A stretch of 64,000 nucleotides of DNA from contig NC_063013.1 of NCBI RefSeq assembly GCF_020509005.1, positions 3,162,001 to 3,226,000 of the forward strand. Reading direction: 5' to 3'. Positions within the stretch are counted from its first letter, which is position 1; each line of letters opens with the position of its first letter. The translations under genes were made by a program, and so were the position numbers. Under the pieces are notes generated by a model. It did not search any database. It worked only from the letters and a program-made list of their open reading frames with translations, and was not told the origin of the DNA. Shown here one piece after another: positions 41,544 through 53,731 of this stretch. This DNA is from Fulvia fulva. Taxonomy: Eukaryota > Ascomycota > Dothideomycetes > Mycosphaerellales > Mycosphaerellaceae.

Positions 41544-44500
41544 ATGGAGGAAACCGGACACAGCACCCTTGGTAGGAGGAGAGCAGCACCTATCCTAACC
41601 AAGGACAACTAGAGGACATGGTTCTCATTGATACAAGACCATCTTGAAGCTCAAGATGTGCTTTGGGTTGTAGATAGAGGCCATCTATTATCAAGCACAC
41701 CCAGCTCCTCAACACCATCTGAGTCATCAGATCCCTTACCTGGACTTGAAGAGTCAAGATACAGTCCAGTTGGGAGGAAAGCAAATAGATGAGACAAGCT
41801 GGAGAGATCTGGCTCAAGATGAGGGCAAGGTACAGCAAGGTTCATGCTGCATATGCAATGACAGTTATTCAAGAATTGATCAACTTCAGAATGATAGATG
41901 GCATGACCATCAGACAGGCCTGGGTCCACCTTGGCAATCTTGTAAGAAGGATTGCTGAAGTTGACCCAGCAGAGGCTCACTACAGAGAGCCTACAAGGAA
42001 GCTGAAGCATCTGCTTCAAGCCCTGCCTGAGGTGTATCTTGAGACCAAGAACACTATCCTGGCCCAGCCAGGACTGTCATATGAAGATTGTCTACAACTG
42101 CTTGAGCCACATGAATCCAGGCTGAAAGTTGCATCCAAGGAAACAGCAATGTTTGCAGGAAGAGGTTTCCAGGGCAAGATCACCTGCCATCTCTGTGATG
42201 GTGATCATGTGATCAAGGATTGCCCACACCTCTCTGGAGCCAAGCATGCTGTCAGGAAGGACAAGCTCAACAGAGGAAACACCTCTGTTGCAAAGAGACA
42301 ATCATCACCACCGAGAACGAGGTCCCCATCCCCAAGCCTGAGGGACATCCTAGTGGTGATGAAGGACCTTACAAGGAAGAGCCTATGCAACCCAGGAAGA
42401 CTTATCAGACCCTGAGACACCATCAGAGGATGATGAAGTTGATGAGGTTGCCCATTCAACTGTGGAAGCCAAAAGCAAGTACCCCTCCTCAGAGTGGTTG
42501 CTTGACTCTTGTGCTTCATCCCATATGACTGACCAGGATTCACTTTTCAGGACCCTGAAACCTCTTCAGAAGAGGAAGTGGATCAAGGTTGGGGGTGGCT
42601 ACCTACATGCCACACATGAGGGGAGTGCAGTGATGGGTGGTCCTTCTGGGAAGCAGATTGTCTTGAAGAATGTTTTGTTTGTTCCTGGCCTTGGAGTTAG
42701 CCTTGTTTCTTGGAATCAGTTCAGCCAACAGTTTGCTGTCCAACCACCCAGTTTCACCCTCAAATCCCTTTCTGGAAAACCTGTTGTCCAGACAAAGCTG
42801 AGAGGGGGTGTTCCGTTCATTCAAAGTGTTTTAGAGCAGCTTGAAGCTATGCCTCAAGCATATGCCTCTCTATAGGAGCATGACTTGGATCTGTCCAAGT
42901 TAGGTACACATTTTGAGTGTGAATTGGAACAGGCTATGACTGCCACTGAGCCCCAGGACCAGTGGGAGCTATAGCATAGAAGATGTGCACACCTTAGCAA
43001 GGGACTGCTAAGAAACCTGCATAGAGTCACTGACAAGAAAGATCCCATTCCTGTTCCTTCTGAACACCAGAACTGCAAGGTCTGCTCCCTTGCAAACATG
43101 AGGAAGTTCAAAGGACCTGCCACAGAGAGGAAAGGAGAGAGGCTGGCCCTCATCTCTATTGACATCTGTGGGCCTTTTCAAGGTGCAGTCTCAAGACTTG
43201 GCTTCAAGTACTGGCTTGAGATTGTAGACAACTTCTTAAGGAAGAAGTGGGTAGTCCCTTTGAAGGCTAGGAGTGATGCTCCTACAGCTCTAAAGGAATG
43301 GAAGGTTCAGGTAGAGAACAGCTCAAGGTGTTTTCTATCTGCAATCCGTAGTGATGGTGCAAGGGAAATTCTTTCCTTGCTAAAACAGTGGGAGAAGGAG
43401 TTTGGCATTCAGATAGACACAACTGATGCCTACAACTCACTTCAGAATGGACCTGTGGAAAGGTCAATCCAAGCCTCTGAGAATACAGTGAGAGCTATGC
43501 TTGAGGACTCAAATATGCCAGTTGAATTCTGGCTAGAGGCCATTATTGCTCAAACTGTGGTCAGAAACAGACTTCCAAATGGACCAATGATAGATGGTAC
43601 TACTCTTTCACCAGAAGAAGCCTTCACTGGCCAGGTACCATCAGTTGACCATTTGAGAGTCTAGGGATGTAAAGCAGTGGTCTATGTAGACCCGAGATCC
43701 CAACCTCAAGGCTTGAGAAGTGACAAGCTCATGAATAGGGGTAAAGAAGTTGTCTTTGTTGGCTATATAGAGAACACCACAAAGCAATGGCTCTTCTGGG
43801 AGCCTGACATGAAAGCCATCAAAACACACGGGCAAGTTGACTGGTTTGAGAATGAGAAGGGGGGTGATATGGATCTTGGCATCACCTTCACAAACCAGTC
43901 AAGCAGAGCCCTAAAGAGAAACCCCGTTGGAAGACCTCCTGCTCAGGTCTCCAGTTCATCAATGCAGCCACAGCAGCTCCAGCCAAACCCTCTGTTTGTG
44001 CAACTTCCCCAACCTCCAAAAGACATTAGAGAGTACCAGAAGATTGGAGTAGAGGGGACTCCAAGAAAAGAAAAGGAAGAGGAACTTGTTCAGGAGGATC
44101 AACCTTAACAGCCACCTCAGCTTGCAGGCAACAAGAGGTCAAGGGGGGATGAAGATGATGGCTCTGCTGAGCATGAAGCCAAGCATCATAGGGCATTGAT
44201 TGCTCAGATGTTTCATCTTGATCCAACTATGAGCTGGGTTGAGGAAATCCTGAATGATGTGGAGGGATATGCATTTGCTGCTGTTAGGCAGGCCATAGCC
44301 TACCGGCAGGAAGTGCCAATCCCAAAGTCCTAGAAGGAGGCAGTGGGAGACCCCAATTGGGGACATATGTGGAAAGAGGCAATCCAGAAAGAACTTATTG
44401 CCTTAGGAAGCAACAACACCTTGGATCCAGTTGTACCACCAAGGGGTGCAAACCTGGTTACATCTAAGTGGGTTTTTGATGTGAAAAGAATGATCAGTGG

Positions 44501-45908
44501 AGCCATTGAAAAGTTCAAGGCAAGACTGGTTGTAAGAGGGTTTTCACAGAAATATGGTGTTGACTTTGAAGAGACCTTTGCACCTACTGTTAGGCATGAT
44601 ACCCTTAGGGTCTTCATGGCTGTAGTATGTGAGAGAGATCTTGAGATGCACCAGGTGGATGTGAACAATGCTTTCACCGAAAGCAGCCTTCTTGAAGACA
44701 TCTACATGATCCCACCCCTAGGTGTTGAAATTCCACCAAATATGGTCTTCAAGGTCCTTAGAAGCCTGTATGGACTGAAGCAAGCAGCTAGAGATTGGAA
44801 CAAGCTCTGTGTTGCCGAGCTAGAACAGATTAGATCCACCTAGTCCCAGGTGGATCCATGCCTACTCATCCACAGAGGAAGAGACATCATGGTCCTCACC
44901 TATGTGGATGACATCTCCATTGCAGCTCCAAAGCTGTTAGATGTTCAGTGGTTCAAGGCTGAATTTAGAAGAGTGTTCAAGATCAAAGATCTTGGGGAAC
45001 CTGAGAAGATCCTTGGAATGAGGATTACAAGAAACAGGTCCCAAGGTACTGTAAAGCTTGATCAAGGACACTACATCCAAACTAACCTTGCCAAGATGGG
45101 CATCTCTCCAGAGAAGGCCACACCCACACTCTCACCTATGGACAGCTATGAGGATCTGAGACCTTCAGCTACTATGGATGAGAGGTGCAACAAACAGGAG
45201 TACCAGAGTTGCAATAGTACCTGGATGTGGCCAATAACAATGACAAGGCCAGACCTTGCTTTCCCCCTTGGAAGAATCAGCTCATATGTTGCTGACCCTT
45301 CAAAGCAACATCTTAGAGCCTTGAAGAAACTCTCCAGATATCTGAGATCATACCCAGACCTGGGCTTGATGTACAGAAGAGGAGGAGGTATTCTCCAGGG
45401 AAACTCAGATTCTGATTATGCCATGGACAAGGCAGACAGAGTCTCAATCCTTGGACATGTGTGGTTCCTTTGTGGATCACCTGTGTCCTGGATAAGTAGG
45501 AAGCAGAAGTCTGTTGCCACATCAATGATGGAGGCTGAGTTCATGGCCATGAATGCAGCAGCCAAGCAGTCACAGTTTCTTGCTGCAGTCCTTAGAGAGA
45601 GGTGTCCTGACCTGGTTGGAGAGTGTTCATTCCAACCTAGGATGAAGGCAAGCAGTACTGTTGATAAGCTGAGACCCGTGAAGCTTATGGGTGACAACCA
45701 AGCAGCTTTGACCTTTGTCAAAAATGCCCATGTCCATGACAGGTCAAAGCATATTGATGTGGCATACTACTATGTCAGGAATCTCTAGTGGCAAAAGAAG
45801 ATTGCAGTGGATTACTGCTACACAAAGGACATAGTTGCTGATGGGCTGACTAAGCCCCTCAATGGCCAGCAGTTTCAAAACTTTGTGAGGCAGCTCTAGC
45901 TTGTATAA
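41544..45908 (+). pseudogene. Copia-2 gag-pol polyprotein relic
   Basis: Homologous along its length to copia-1. ATG 41544 opens the frame. A frame change near 41.7-41.8 kb leads to the gag segment 41789-42415 with knuckle CHLCDGDHVIKDC (CX2CX3HX4C), and a second near 42.38 kb leads to the pol frame. Protease: EWLLDSCASSHMT (near 42495). Integrase: histidines near 42975, core IDICGPF (43158) and NGPVERSI (43450). Reverse transcriptase: WVFDVKR (44473) to catalytic YVDD at 44901-44912. RNase H: NSDSDYAMD near 45404. In-frame stops are at 41610, 42873, 42972, 43662, 44106, 44331, 44841, 45786 and 45897; most replace a Trp or Gln conserved in copia-1, as RIP would do. The natural end is TAA at 45906. 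Confidence 0.94.
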
Positions 45909-45932
45909 GGGATTGTTTGAGACCTTCTGACC

Positions 45933-45942
45933 TGAGTGGGAG
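45933..45942 (+). other. Copia-2 polypurine tract
   Basis: TGAGTGGGAG abuts the 3' LTR, as in copia-1. Confidence 0.78.
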
Positions 45943-46164
45943 TGTTGAGAATATGCAGGTCATAGGGTCAACATTAGGTGCTTAGGGGGGTTAGTAATCA
46001 GGGCTTGCTAGTCAAGTCCTGAGTACAGCTGTCCCTCCTGAAACACCTACACCATCAACTGGCGATACTGTATATAGATACACGCTATCCTATTGGGTCC
46101 TTCTTCATTCACATAATCTGTAATTCCTATCTTCTACGGCTGCGCAATCCGTACCTGTTTAACA
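45943..46164 (+). repeat. Copia-2 3' LTR
   Basis: 222 bases, eight transitions from the 5' LTR (differences lie on both copies). It is followed by the duplication CCGTA at 46165-46169. Confidence 0.96.
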
Positions 46165-47361
46165 CCGTAGGTCCTTAACGTTATTAAGAAGTGCCCTAAT
46201 CGTCCGGTTCCTCGCCTTTACTATTAACTCCCCCCTTCCTAGCGACTACCTCGGATAGACGAGGAGTACGTACCGTACATTCTAGGAGTAATAGCCGTAG
46301 GGGTATCTAGTATTCGTATATTCTAGAACCTTTCTCTATAATAGGTACCCCTAGAGGCCGATATGTTCGCTTCGTAGTTAGGTTACTATACTACTCTATA
46401 CCCTTATAAGGCGGTAGTAGATAAGCTTCGGGGGGTGCTTAACCGCGGATTTCGTAGCTAACTATTCCTTAGGTTGTCCCGCTAGCTAAGGGCGTCTACT
46501 ATACCCTATAACCTAGTTGTTCTACTTCTCTTTCTATAGTTACTCTATAAACGATTTCTTACCCTCCTATCGTATTACTAGCTATTCGTCCCTTACCTAG
46601 TAGTTCGGCTCGTTCCCGGGTCGAATACCCTTATACGCTAGTACTAATTCGCGGGCCCTTACGGCTATACTAGCGATGACCTTCTATACTAGGTACTATA
46701 CCGACTTGTCTAAGTAGAAGGTCTATAGTCCCTAGATATATAGGTCGATCGGCGGTATAGCGGTCTCTTACTTAAGTATCCTTATTAGTATCTACTTATA
46801 TACCCCGGTGACCTTCCTTAGGCATTAGTTTTAGATCTTCGCTAACGGCGCGACGTGTCCCTTTAATAGGTAGGCCCTCTCGCCTTAGGACTATACTTAG
46901 CTACTATAGGTAAGGACTAGCCGTATAATAGCCGTATATAGAAGTCGTGACTACCGGAAGTCCGCCCCCTATATAGACGTAGTAAGCCTCTAGTATAATA
47001 CTATATTCTGTTTAGCTTTCCGTAATATTACCTATACGTACTTCCTCTACCGTAGCGCCGGGTCTACCTATAGTCCGAGGATCCTAAGCTAGTTTACCGG
47101 GTTAGTCGTATACCCCTTTATCTAGATAGAAGCTTATATATTATAGAACCGTAGCCGGCGCGTAAAGTATATTAGATTGTACTTTTCTAGGGCAAACCGA
47201 GCCCTATACCTCCTAGCCTAGCCCTCGTAGATCTTATAATTCTCTTCTAGTAGCCTATAGTTCTCCTTAGTCGAGCACGACTACGCTAGGATATTCGTAT
47301 TGTCTACGAAGTCGCTCGTAGCGGTGTTCTAGGATTCTAGGGCTAGGAGTAGCGTCGCTAT
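46165..47361 (-). mobile_element. LINE-B#3, second segment (ORF2, RT palm to C terminus)
   Basis: This continues LINE-B#3 from 40812 and matches 32590-33780 of LINE-B#2. It covers the C-terminal zinc block and thumb and ends in the RT palm. It is heavily mutated, with few CA or TG. Gypsy-B interrupts it: GCTAT is duplicated at 47357-47361 and 53727-53731. Confidence 0.92.
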
Positions 47362-47918
47362 TATTATAGTCTCCCTATAGAGTGTATAGAAGGTAGGGAC
47401 AGAAGAGCCTTAGAGTGCTTAGAAGTCGTTAAGAAGTGAAAGTCTAGCTTAGTATATAAGCGCCAAGAATTATATACCCCGTAATATTTACTACGGGACC
47501 TAGCCCTCTAAATTCACTACTCTACTAAACCTTAATAGATTCACTTCGGCTCGTAGCTATATAACTCACGGTACTCCCGCGAGTACCCGCGACTACGCTA
47601 GACCCTAGAAGAAGCACGTAGAAGACTCGGAACGTAGGGTAGGTTAGAATAAGGTTTTAAGTAAAGCTACTAAGCGCGGCTTCGTATAGGTTAGCCCTAT
47701 TAATGCGGGGATACGTACTCGCGAGGGTCTAGCCCTATTAATACGGGGACACGTACTCGCGAGGGTCGCGTATAAGTATCCGGCCTTCCCTAGGCCTCTC
47801 TTACTTTCTTCGTCTTTCGTTTTATATAGTAATTATACTATATACTTTATATCTATACTTCGTACCTATATTCTCGCTTTTACTCTTATAGCTTATAGGC
47901 TAGGCTCTCGCCCTAACA
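47362..47918 (+). repeat. Gypsy-B 5' LTR with internal 38-base tandem repeat
   Basis: 557 bases, TATTATAGTCTCCC to CCCTAACA; the ancestral start was presumably TG. A 38-base unit (TAGCCCTATTAAT...GAGGGTC) occurs twice in tandem at 47692-47729 and 47730-47767, differing at two sites. An inverted repeat TATAGTA-ATTA-TACTATA lies near 47824. Confidence 0.93.
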
Positions 47919-47934
47919 TTACGAAAGACTAATA

Positions 47935-49172
47935 AACTGTCAACTACTCGAGTCATCCTTATAGGTGACTACGCTACTAATAAAGGTGTTAACCTCGACA
48001 ACTAAGACACCCTATTCTACTTTAGTAAGTAGGCTAATATCCCCTTCTCGAACGCCGCTACCTTCGGTACCTAGGTAAACGCTAACCCCGACACCGCCTA
48101 CGCTCTTATTAACCGCACTGTCTCCTCTTTCCGCGAGACCGCCTAGTAGGTCGAGCAAGCGAATAACTAAGTAATATACCTTTAAGGTATTGTAAACACC
48201 TTCTAGAACCTCGCCCCGTACGCCGACGACAACCGCCGCTAGTACTTCTCTAAGAAGGTTAATAACCTAGACGAGTTCGACGGTAATAAGAGCAAGTTCG
48301 AGGTATTTAAGACATAGCTTACTATTAAGCTATTAGCTAATGCCGACCACTTTCCGTAAGAGAAGGATAAGGTCAAGTACGTCTTCTCCCTTCTTCGGAG
48401 AGACGCCGCGGCTTAGGTATAACACTATATCGATAACGCTACGTAGACTATCGGCTACCCGGACGTCCTCACCTTAATATAGGACCTCCGTACTACCTTT
48501 AGTAATCTAGACCGTAGAGCTACCGCCTAGAACGCTATCTATAACCTCCTCTAGAAGAACAAGAGCTTCGCCGAGTACCTCGCGGCCTTTAACTACGACA
48601 TCGGGTTTACCGGCTATAACGAAGAGACTAAGAAGAGCACTCTCCGCCGTGGCTTATTAGTAGAGCTTCTTCGAGCCCTCGAGGATAAGGACGTCGGTAC
48701 TATAAGCTTCCGTAAGCTCGTCGAGACCTACTAGCGCCTCGACTCTAATATAAAACATACCGCCTCTCTCCTCGCTTCCCGTTCTTAAGGTCGTTAGCCT
48801 CGTAGTCCCGGAAGCTACTTCGCTACTTTACTAGGCGCCGCCGCTCCTACGGCTCTCCCTCCCGTCTCTATAGGTAATGCTATAGATCTTAGCGCGAGTA
48901 CCGCCGTCCCTCGAGTCTAGGGCCTCGTTAACGGTAAGCTCACTCCCGAAGAGAAGCTTTGCCGTCGCTAGGCCGGACTCTATACCTACTACGGCGGTCT
49001 AGGCTATATCGTAGTTAACTATCCGTAGCTCGCTACCCGTAACGCCCGTAACCCGGTTCGCGGCGCTATCGGCGCTATCGAGCCTACTCCTACTACTCCC
49101 GCTAAGTAGGGAAAAGCCTAGGTCTTCCTTATCGACGCGGTAAAGACTAAGAATAACGTTTACCGAAAGTGA
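47935..49172 (+). pseudogene. Gypsy-B gag
   Basis: One frame (that of 48270) runs from the LTR to TGA at 49170-49172, which is not a CA-to-TA product and may be the true stop. No ATG start remains near the beginning; it was probably changed to ATA. The capsid-like core includes LDEFDGNKSKFEVFKT (about 48267) and YKLAxxRNKSFAEYLAAF-like sequence (about 48545-48600). The zinc knuckle at 48978-49025 reads LYTYYGGLGYIVVNYP: all four expected ligands C, C, H and C are Tyr. Several Gln/Trp positions are stops. Gag would form the particle and bind RNA. Confidence 0.85.
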
Positions 49173-52100
49173 AGAGAGGAAAGAAGTTAAGGATCAATAC
49201 AGTATAGCTAGACCTATACGACGAGATAGGCAAGGACTACGCTTATAAACCGTTCGTTACGAATATAAATATCGACTTAAAGAAACTCTCTTCTTCTAAT
49301 CTTACTCTTATAGACACTAGCGTACTAGGCGAGTCTTTTATAGACTATAAACTCGCGACCTCTCTTAACCTCGAACCCTAGGAACTAAAGTACCCTCGCA
49401 CCCTTAAACTCTTTAACGGCACGGAGACTACTACTAGTAAGATTACTTATGTTATATATACGTCAATTACTCTCGGAGGAAAGCGTATGTCGATCACTAG
49501 CTTCCTTACGTCCCTACCGTATTAGAAGTTTATCCTCGGCCTCCCCTAGTTTAGACGACACTAGCCTATTATCGACTAGACTTCCCTTACTATTAGTTTC
49601 CCTCTAGAAGCTCCTCCGGCGCCTCCGCCTTCTCCGCCGCCTTAGCGCGGTCCTAAGTATACTAAGATCTTCTAGGTAAACGCCGCTGCCCTTACTACTA
49701 CTACTAAGTAGCCTAAAGCTTAAGTCTTCGCCGCCTCCCTCCGCGATATCGACATCGCCCTCGAGAAGCTCGATAAGAAGCGTATACCTACCGACCCTAC
49801 TACGAAGGTCCCTCCTTAGGCATACTATATCCTCTACGTATTCGATACTAAAGCCGTAGACGAGCTGCCTCCTTATCGCCCTTACGACTATAAGATTGAG
49901 CTAGAAGAAGGTGTAGAGACACCGTTCGGACCGCTACATTCTATGTCCCGAGAAGAGCTTATCGTCCTTAAGAGATACCTCGAAGAGAACCTGAAGAAGG
50001 GGTTTATTCGAGCGAGCCGTTCTAGCGCTAGTAGTCCCGTTATGTTCGTTAAGAAGCCCGGCGGTAGCCTACGCTTCTACGTAGACTACCGAGGCTTAAA
50101 CGCTATTATAAAGAAGAACCGCTACCTAATACCGTTGATTTAGGAGACGCTCGAGCGCCTCTCTAAGGCTAAGTACTTTACTAAGCTCGATGTTATCGCT
50201 ACGTTTAACAAGTTACGAATGGCAGAAGGACACGAGTATCTTATAGCCTTCCGTACTCGCTACGGGCTATTCGAGTCGCTCGTTATACCCTTCGGCGTTT
50301 ATAACGGGCCTAGTACCTTCTAGAACTTTATTAACGACATCCTTTAAGAGTTCCTCGATCAGTTCTATACTACCTATATTAACGACATTCTAGTCTATAG
50401 CGAGACTAAGGAGGAGCACCGCGAGTACGTCTATAAGGTCCTTTAGAAACTCGTAGACGCCGGCTTATAGCTCGATATCGACAAGTACGAGTTTAAGAAG
50501 ACCGAAGTTAAGTTCCTTAGTTTGATCATCACCGTAGACGGCATTAAGATAGACTAAGAGAAGATCGACGCTATCGTCGAATAGGATGCTCCTACGAACG
50601 TTAAAGAGGTCTAGGGTTTCCTAGGCTTTACTAACTTCTACCGCCGCTTTATCTACGTATTCTCGGGCGTAGTACGCCCTTTAACGAAGCTTATACGTAA
50701 GGGTAAGAAGTTTGCCTAGACTAACGAGTACTAGGAAGCTTTTGACTTGCTTAAAGCGAAGTTTATTAAGAACCCGCTTCTATAGCACTTCGATTTCGAA
50801 CTAGAGACCCGTATAGAGACTAACGTATCCGACGGCGTAGTAGGCGGTGTCCTACTATAACGCTGCTCGCCTAAATCTCCCTAGCTACCTGTCGCCTTCC
50901 TCTCTAAGAAGATGACCGCTACGGAGTATAACTACGAGATCTACGATAAGGAGCTTCTCGCTATCGTTAAAGCTTTTAAAGAGTAGCGCCCCGAGCTCGA
51001 AGGCTTTGCTATACCCGTCTAAGTAAGCTCCGACTATAAGAACCTCGTCTACTTTATAAAGAGCAAGCTGCTTAATCGTCGCTAGGCCCGCTAGAGCGAA
51101 TTCCTCTCCCGGTTCAACTTTATAATCTCGTATACGCCCGGTAAGGCCAACTCGATAGCCGACGCCCTCACCCGCCGCCCTAGTAACTCTCTAGTTAATC
51201 GAAGAGGGGGCTAGCAAATCGTAGAGCAATAAGTCATTAAAGAGTACAACCTCTCTTCCGAGCTTCGAGAGTACCTATCGAATAACTAGCCTACGCTCGC
51301 CGCTTCCTTTACTACTCTCGTGCTCGCTCCTACCTATCTTAACGAGAGTGATAATAAATCCGAGCCTAAGGAATACGCCTCGGACGCTAAGGACTTGAAC
51401 GACGATAAAGAGGGCTTAATAACGACCGACGGCTTATCCGAATTAGACTTTAAGAGATTTAATAATAAGGAGCAACCTAAGGGTATTATAGTACGAGTCC
51501 GAATAGCGTACGATACCGACCTAGACGCCTAAGAGTTAGTTCAGGCCCTTGAATCTAGCGCGAGGACATTCCCGGGCTTCTCGCTATCTAAGTACGAGCT
51601 CTAGGAAGGTGTCGTCTATATCCGTAAGAAGCTTTACGTACCGTAGCCCGAAGGCTCTAATATCCGAGCTAAGATTCTTTAAATCGTCTACGACTCCGCC
51701 TCTAGGGGTCACCTAGGCGTAGCTAAGACCTATAAGCTCCTCGCTAGGTATTACTAGTGGCCGTATTCCTAGAAGGACGTCCGCCGCTACGTACTAAACT
51801 ACGCTACTTACCGAAGAGCTAAAGCTAACCGCTACCGCCCCTACGGTCTCTTATACCCTCTCCCGGCTCCTAATCGTCCGTAGAAGTATATTACTATAGA
51901 CTTTATTACCGATCTTCCTTACGGTAAGACCTTTAGCGGCGTAAAGGTAAAGGCCCTTCTAGTAATCGTAGACCGTTACTCTAAGGACCGGTATATAATC
52001 CCGTACTAGAGTATAACCGTAAAGGAGACTACTCGCTTGTTCTACGAATTCGTCTAGCGCTTTTAAGGCCTCCCGGATAGCATTACCTCTAATAGAGGCT

Positions 52101-53168
52101 CCTAGTTCGTCTCGTACTTCTAGAAGCGTCTATATGCTATCCTAGGCATTAAGTATAACCTCTCGACTAGTTTTTAGCTATAGACTAACGGCTAGACCGA
52201 AATTACGAACGCTATCCTCGAACAGGTCCTTCGTTACTTCGTCGACTACTACTAGAAGGATTAGCCTTAGTATATCCCTACGGTAGAGTTCGCTACTCGT
52301 AACTAGGACTCGGAGACTACTAGCTACTCTCCCTTCTATACTACGAGAGGTTACTACCCTCGTATAGGTATAGAACTAGAAGAACCTCTCCCGCCTACCG
52401 AAGACGTAAACGAGCAAGTAGTAGACGAGTTCGCTACTATACTCTTATAGATCTATAAAGAAGTTCACGACGAGATAGTGTACGTATAAGCAATCTACGA
52501 GGATCAAGCTAATCGTTGTCGCTAGCTAGCTCCCGACTACTAAGTAGGCGATATAGTCTACCTTAACTCTAAGAACATTAAGACGGACCGCCCCTCTAAG
52601 AAGCTGAACTAGAAGAACCTAGGTCCTTTTTAGATTACCGAGCGTATTAGTTTATACGCCTACCGTCTAGCTCTTCCTACGAACATAAAGATCTACGACG
52701 TCTTCTATCCCGTACGCCTTCGGCCGTCGGCTAAGGACCTATTCCTAAACTAGAACTAAGACATACTAGGTCCTCCCGATGAAGTAGAAGTCGACGAGCC
52801 GGTTAACCTACCTTCTAACGACTATACCGTCCGTAAGATCCGGGGAATCCGCGTAGAGCCTAACGACGTTAAAGGGCTACCGCTAATTAAGTATAAAGTC
52901 GAATAGTAAGGTTGCCCTAAGTAGAATACCTTATAGGAACCTATCTAACATATTATCTTTAATCGTTAAGCAATCAAAGAATACTACGCCCGCGTAGACG
53001 GCCTAGAGGTTAATATCGGTAGGCTTTTCGAATCTAAGCTCTTCGACGGGGCTTACTAATAGTATATCGACTATAATACTAGGCCTAAGCCTAGTACTAA
53101 AGCTAAATATCCTCGATATATAGAACTACTACGGCTTTATAGGAACTTAGCTTTGTTCGGGGAGGCTA
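49173..53168 (+). pseudogene. Gypsy-B pol: protease, RT, RNase H, integrase, chromodomain
   Basis: Pol is readable in one frame (that of 49943), shifted from gag. Protease: TLIDTSVLGESFID at 49304-49345 (DTS for DTG). RT: open segment [20 protein letters not shown] from 49946, [20 protein letters not shown], then YINDILVYS at 50375 (YIDD expected). RNase H is about 50815-51180, ending YTPGKANSIADALTRRP. Integrase: GHLGVAKTYKLLARYY near 51710, ITIDFITDLPYG near 51894, and ITSNRGS near 52085 (Asp expected for Asn), then NAILEQVLRYFVDYY. The C-terminal chromodomain at about 52880-53000 reads LIKYKVE..GCPK-stop-NTL-stop-EPI. Stops are TAG/TAA. The whole order gag-PR-RT-RH-IN-chromodomain marks a chromovirus. 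Confidence 0.92.
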
Positions 53169-53169
53169 C

Positions 53170-53726
53170 TATTATAGTCTCCCTATAGAGTATATAGAAG
53201 GTAGGGACAGAAGAGCCTTAGAGTGCTTAGAAGTCGTCAAGAAGTGAAAGTCTAGCTTAGTATATAAGCGCTAAGAATTATATACCCCGTAATATTTACT
53301 ATAGGACCTAGCCCTCCAAATTCACTACTCTACTAAACCTTAATAGATTCACTTCGGCTCGTAGCTATATAACTCACGGCACTCCCGCGAGTACCCGCGA
53401 CTACGCTAGACCCTAGAAGAAGCACGTAGAAGACTCGGAACGTAGGGTAGGTTAGAATAAGGTTTTAAGTAAAGCTACTAAGCGCGGCTTCGTATAGGTT
53501 AGCCCTATTAATGCGGGGATACGTACTCGCGAGGGTCTAGCCCTATTAATACGGGGACACGTACTCGCGAGGGTCGCGTATAAGTATCCGGCCTTCCCTA
53601 GGCCTCTCTTACTTTCTTCGTCTTTCGTTTTGTATAGTAATTATACTATACCCTTTATATCTATACTTCGTACCTACATTCTCGCTTTTACTCTTATATC
53701 TTATAGGCTAGGCTCTCGCCCTAATA
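53170..53726 (+). repeat. Gypsy-B 3' LTR
   Basis: 557 bases, equal in length to the 5' copy, with the tandem 38-base units at 53500-53537 and 53538-53575. A short purine run (CGGGGAGG, 53158-53165) precedes it. GCTAT (53727-53731) follows. Confidence 0.94.
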
Positions 53727-53731
53727 GCTAT

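Larger units (their letters stand above)
40813..46164 (+). mobile_element. Copia-2, complete LTR retrotransposon, lightly RIP-mutated
   Basis: A 5352-base element with 222-base LTRs, a primer site, leader, gag-pol relic and polypurine tract, flanked by CCGTA duplications. It is related to copia-1 at protein level but distinct in DNA, including its LTRs. The LTRs differ at eight positions, all transitions. The body keeps plenty of CA and TG but has nine in-frame stops and two frame changes, so it is intermediate between copia-1 and the copia relic. Confidence 0.96.
47362..53726 (+). mobile_element. Gypsy-B, complete chromovirus, heavily RIP-mutated
   Basis: A 6365-base Ty3/gypsy element with two 557-base LTRs, gag in one frame and pol in another, ending in a chromodomain. 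It is flanked by GCTAT duplications and inserted in the LINE-B#3 ORF2. CA and TG are scarce and the LTRs differ at roughly a dozen sites, nearly all transitions. All domains can be followed by eye through TAG/TAA stops, so the element's architecture is preserved although it cannot be expressed. Confidence 0.95.
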
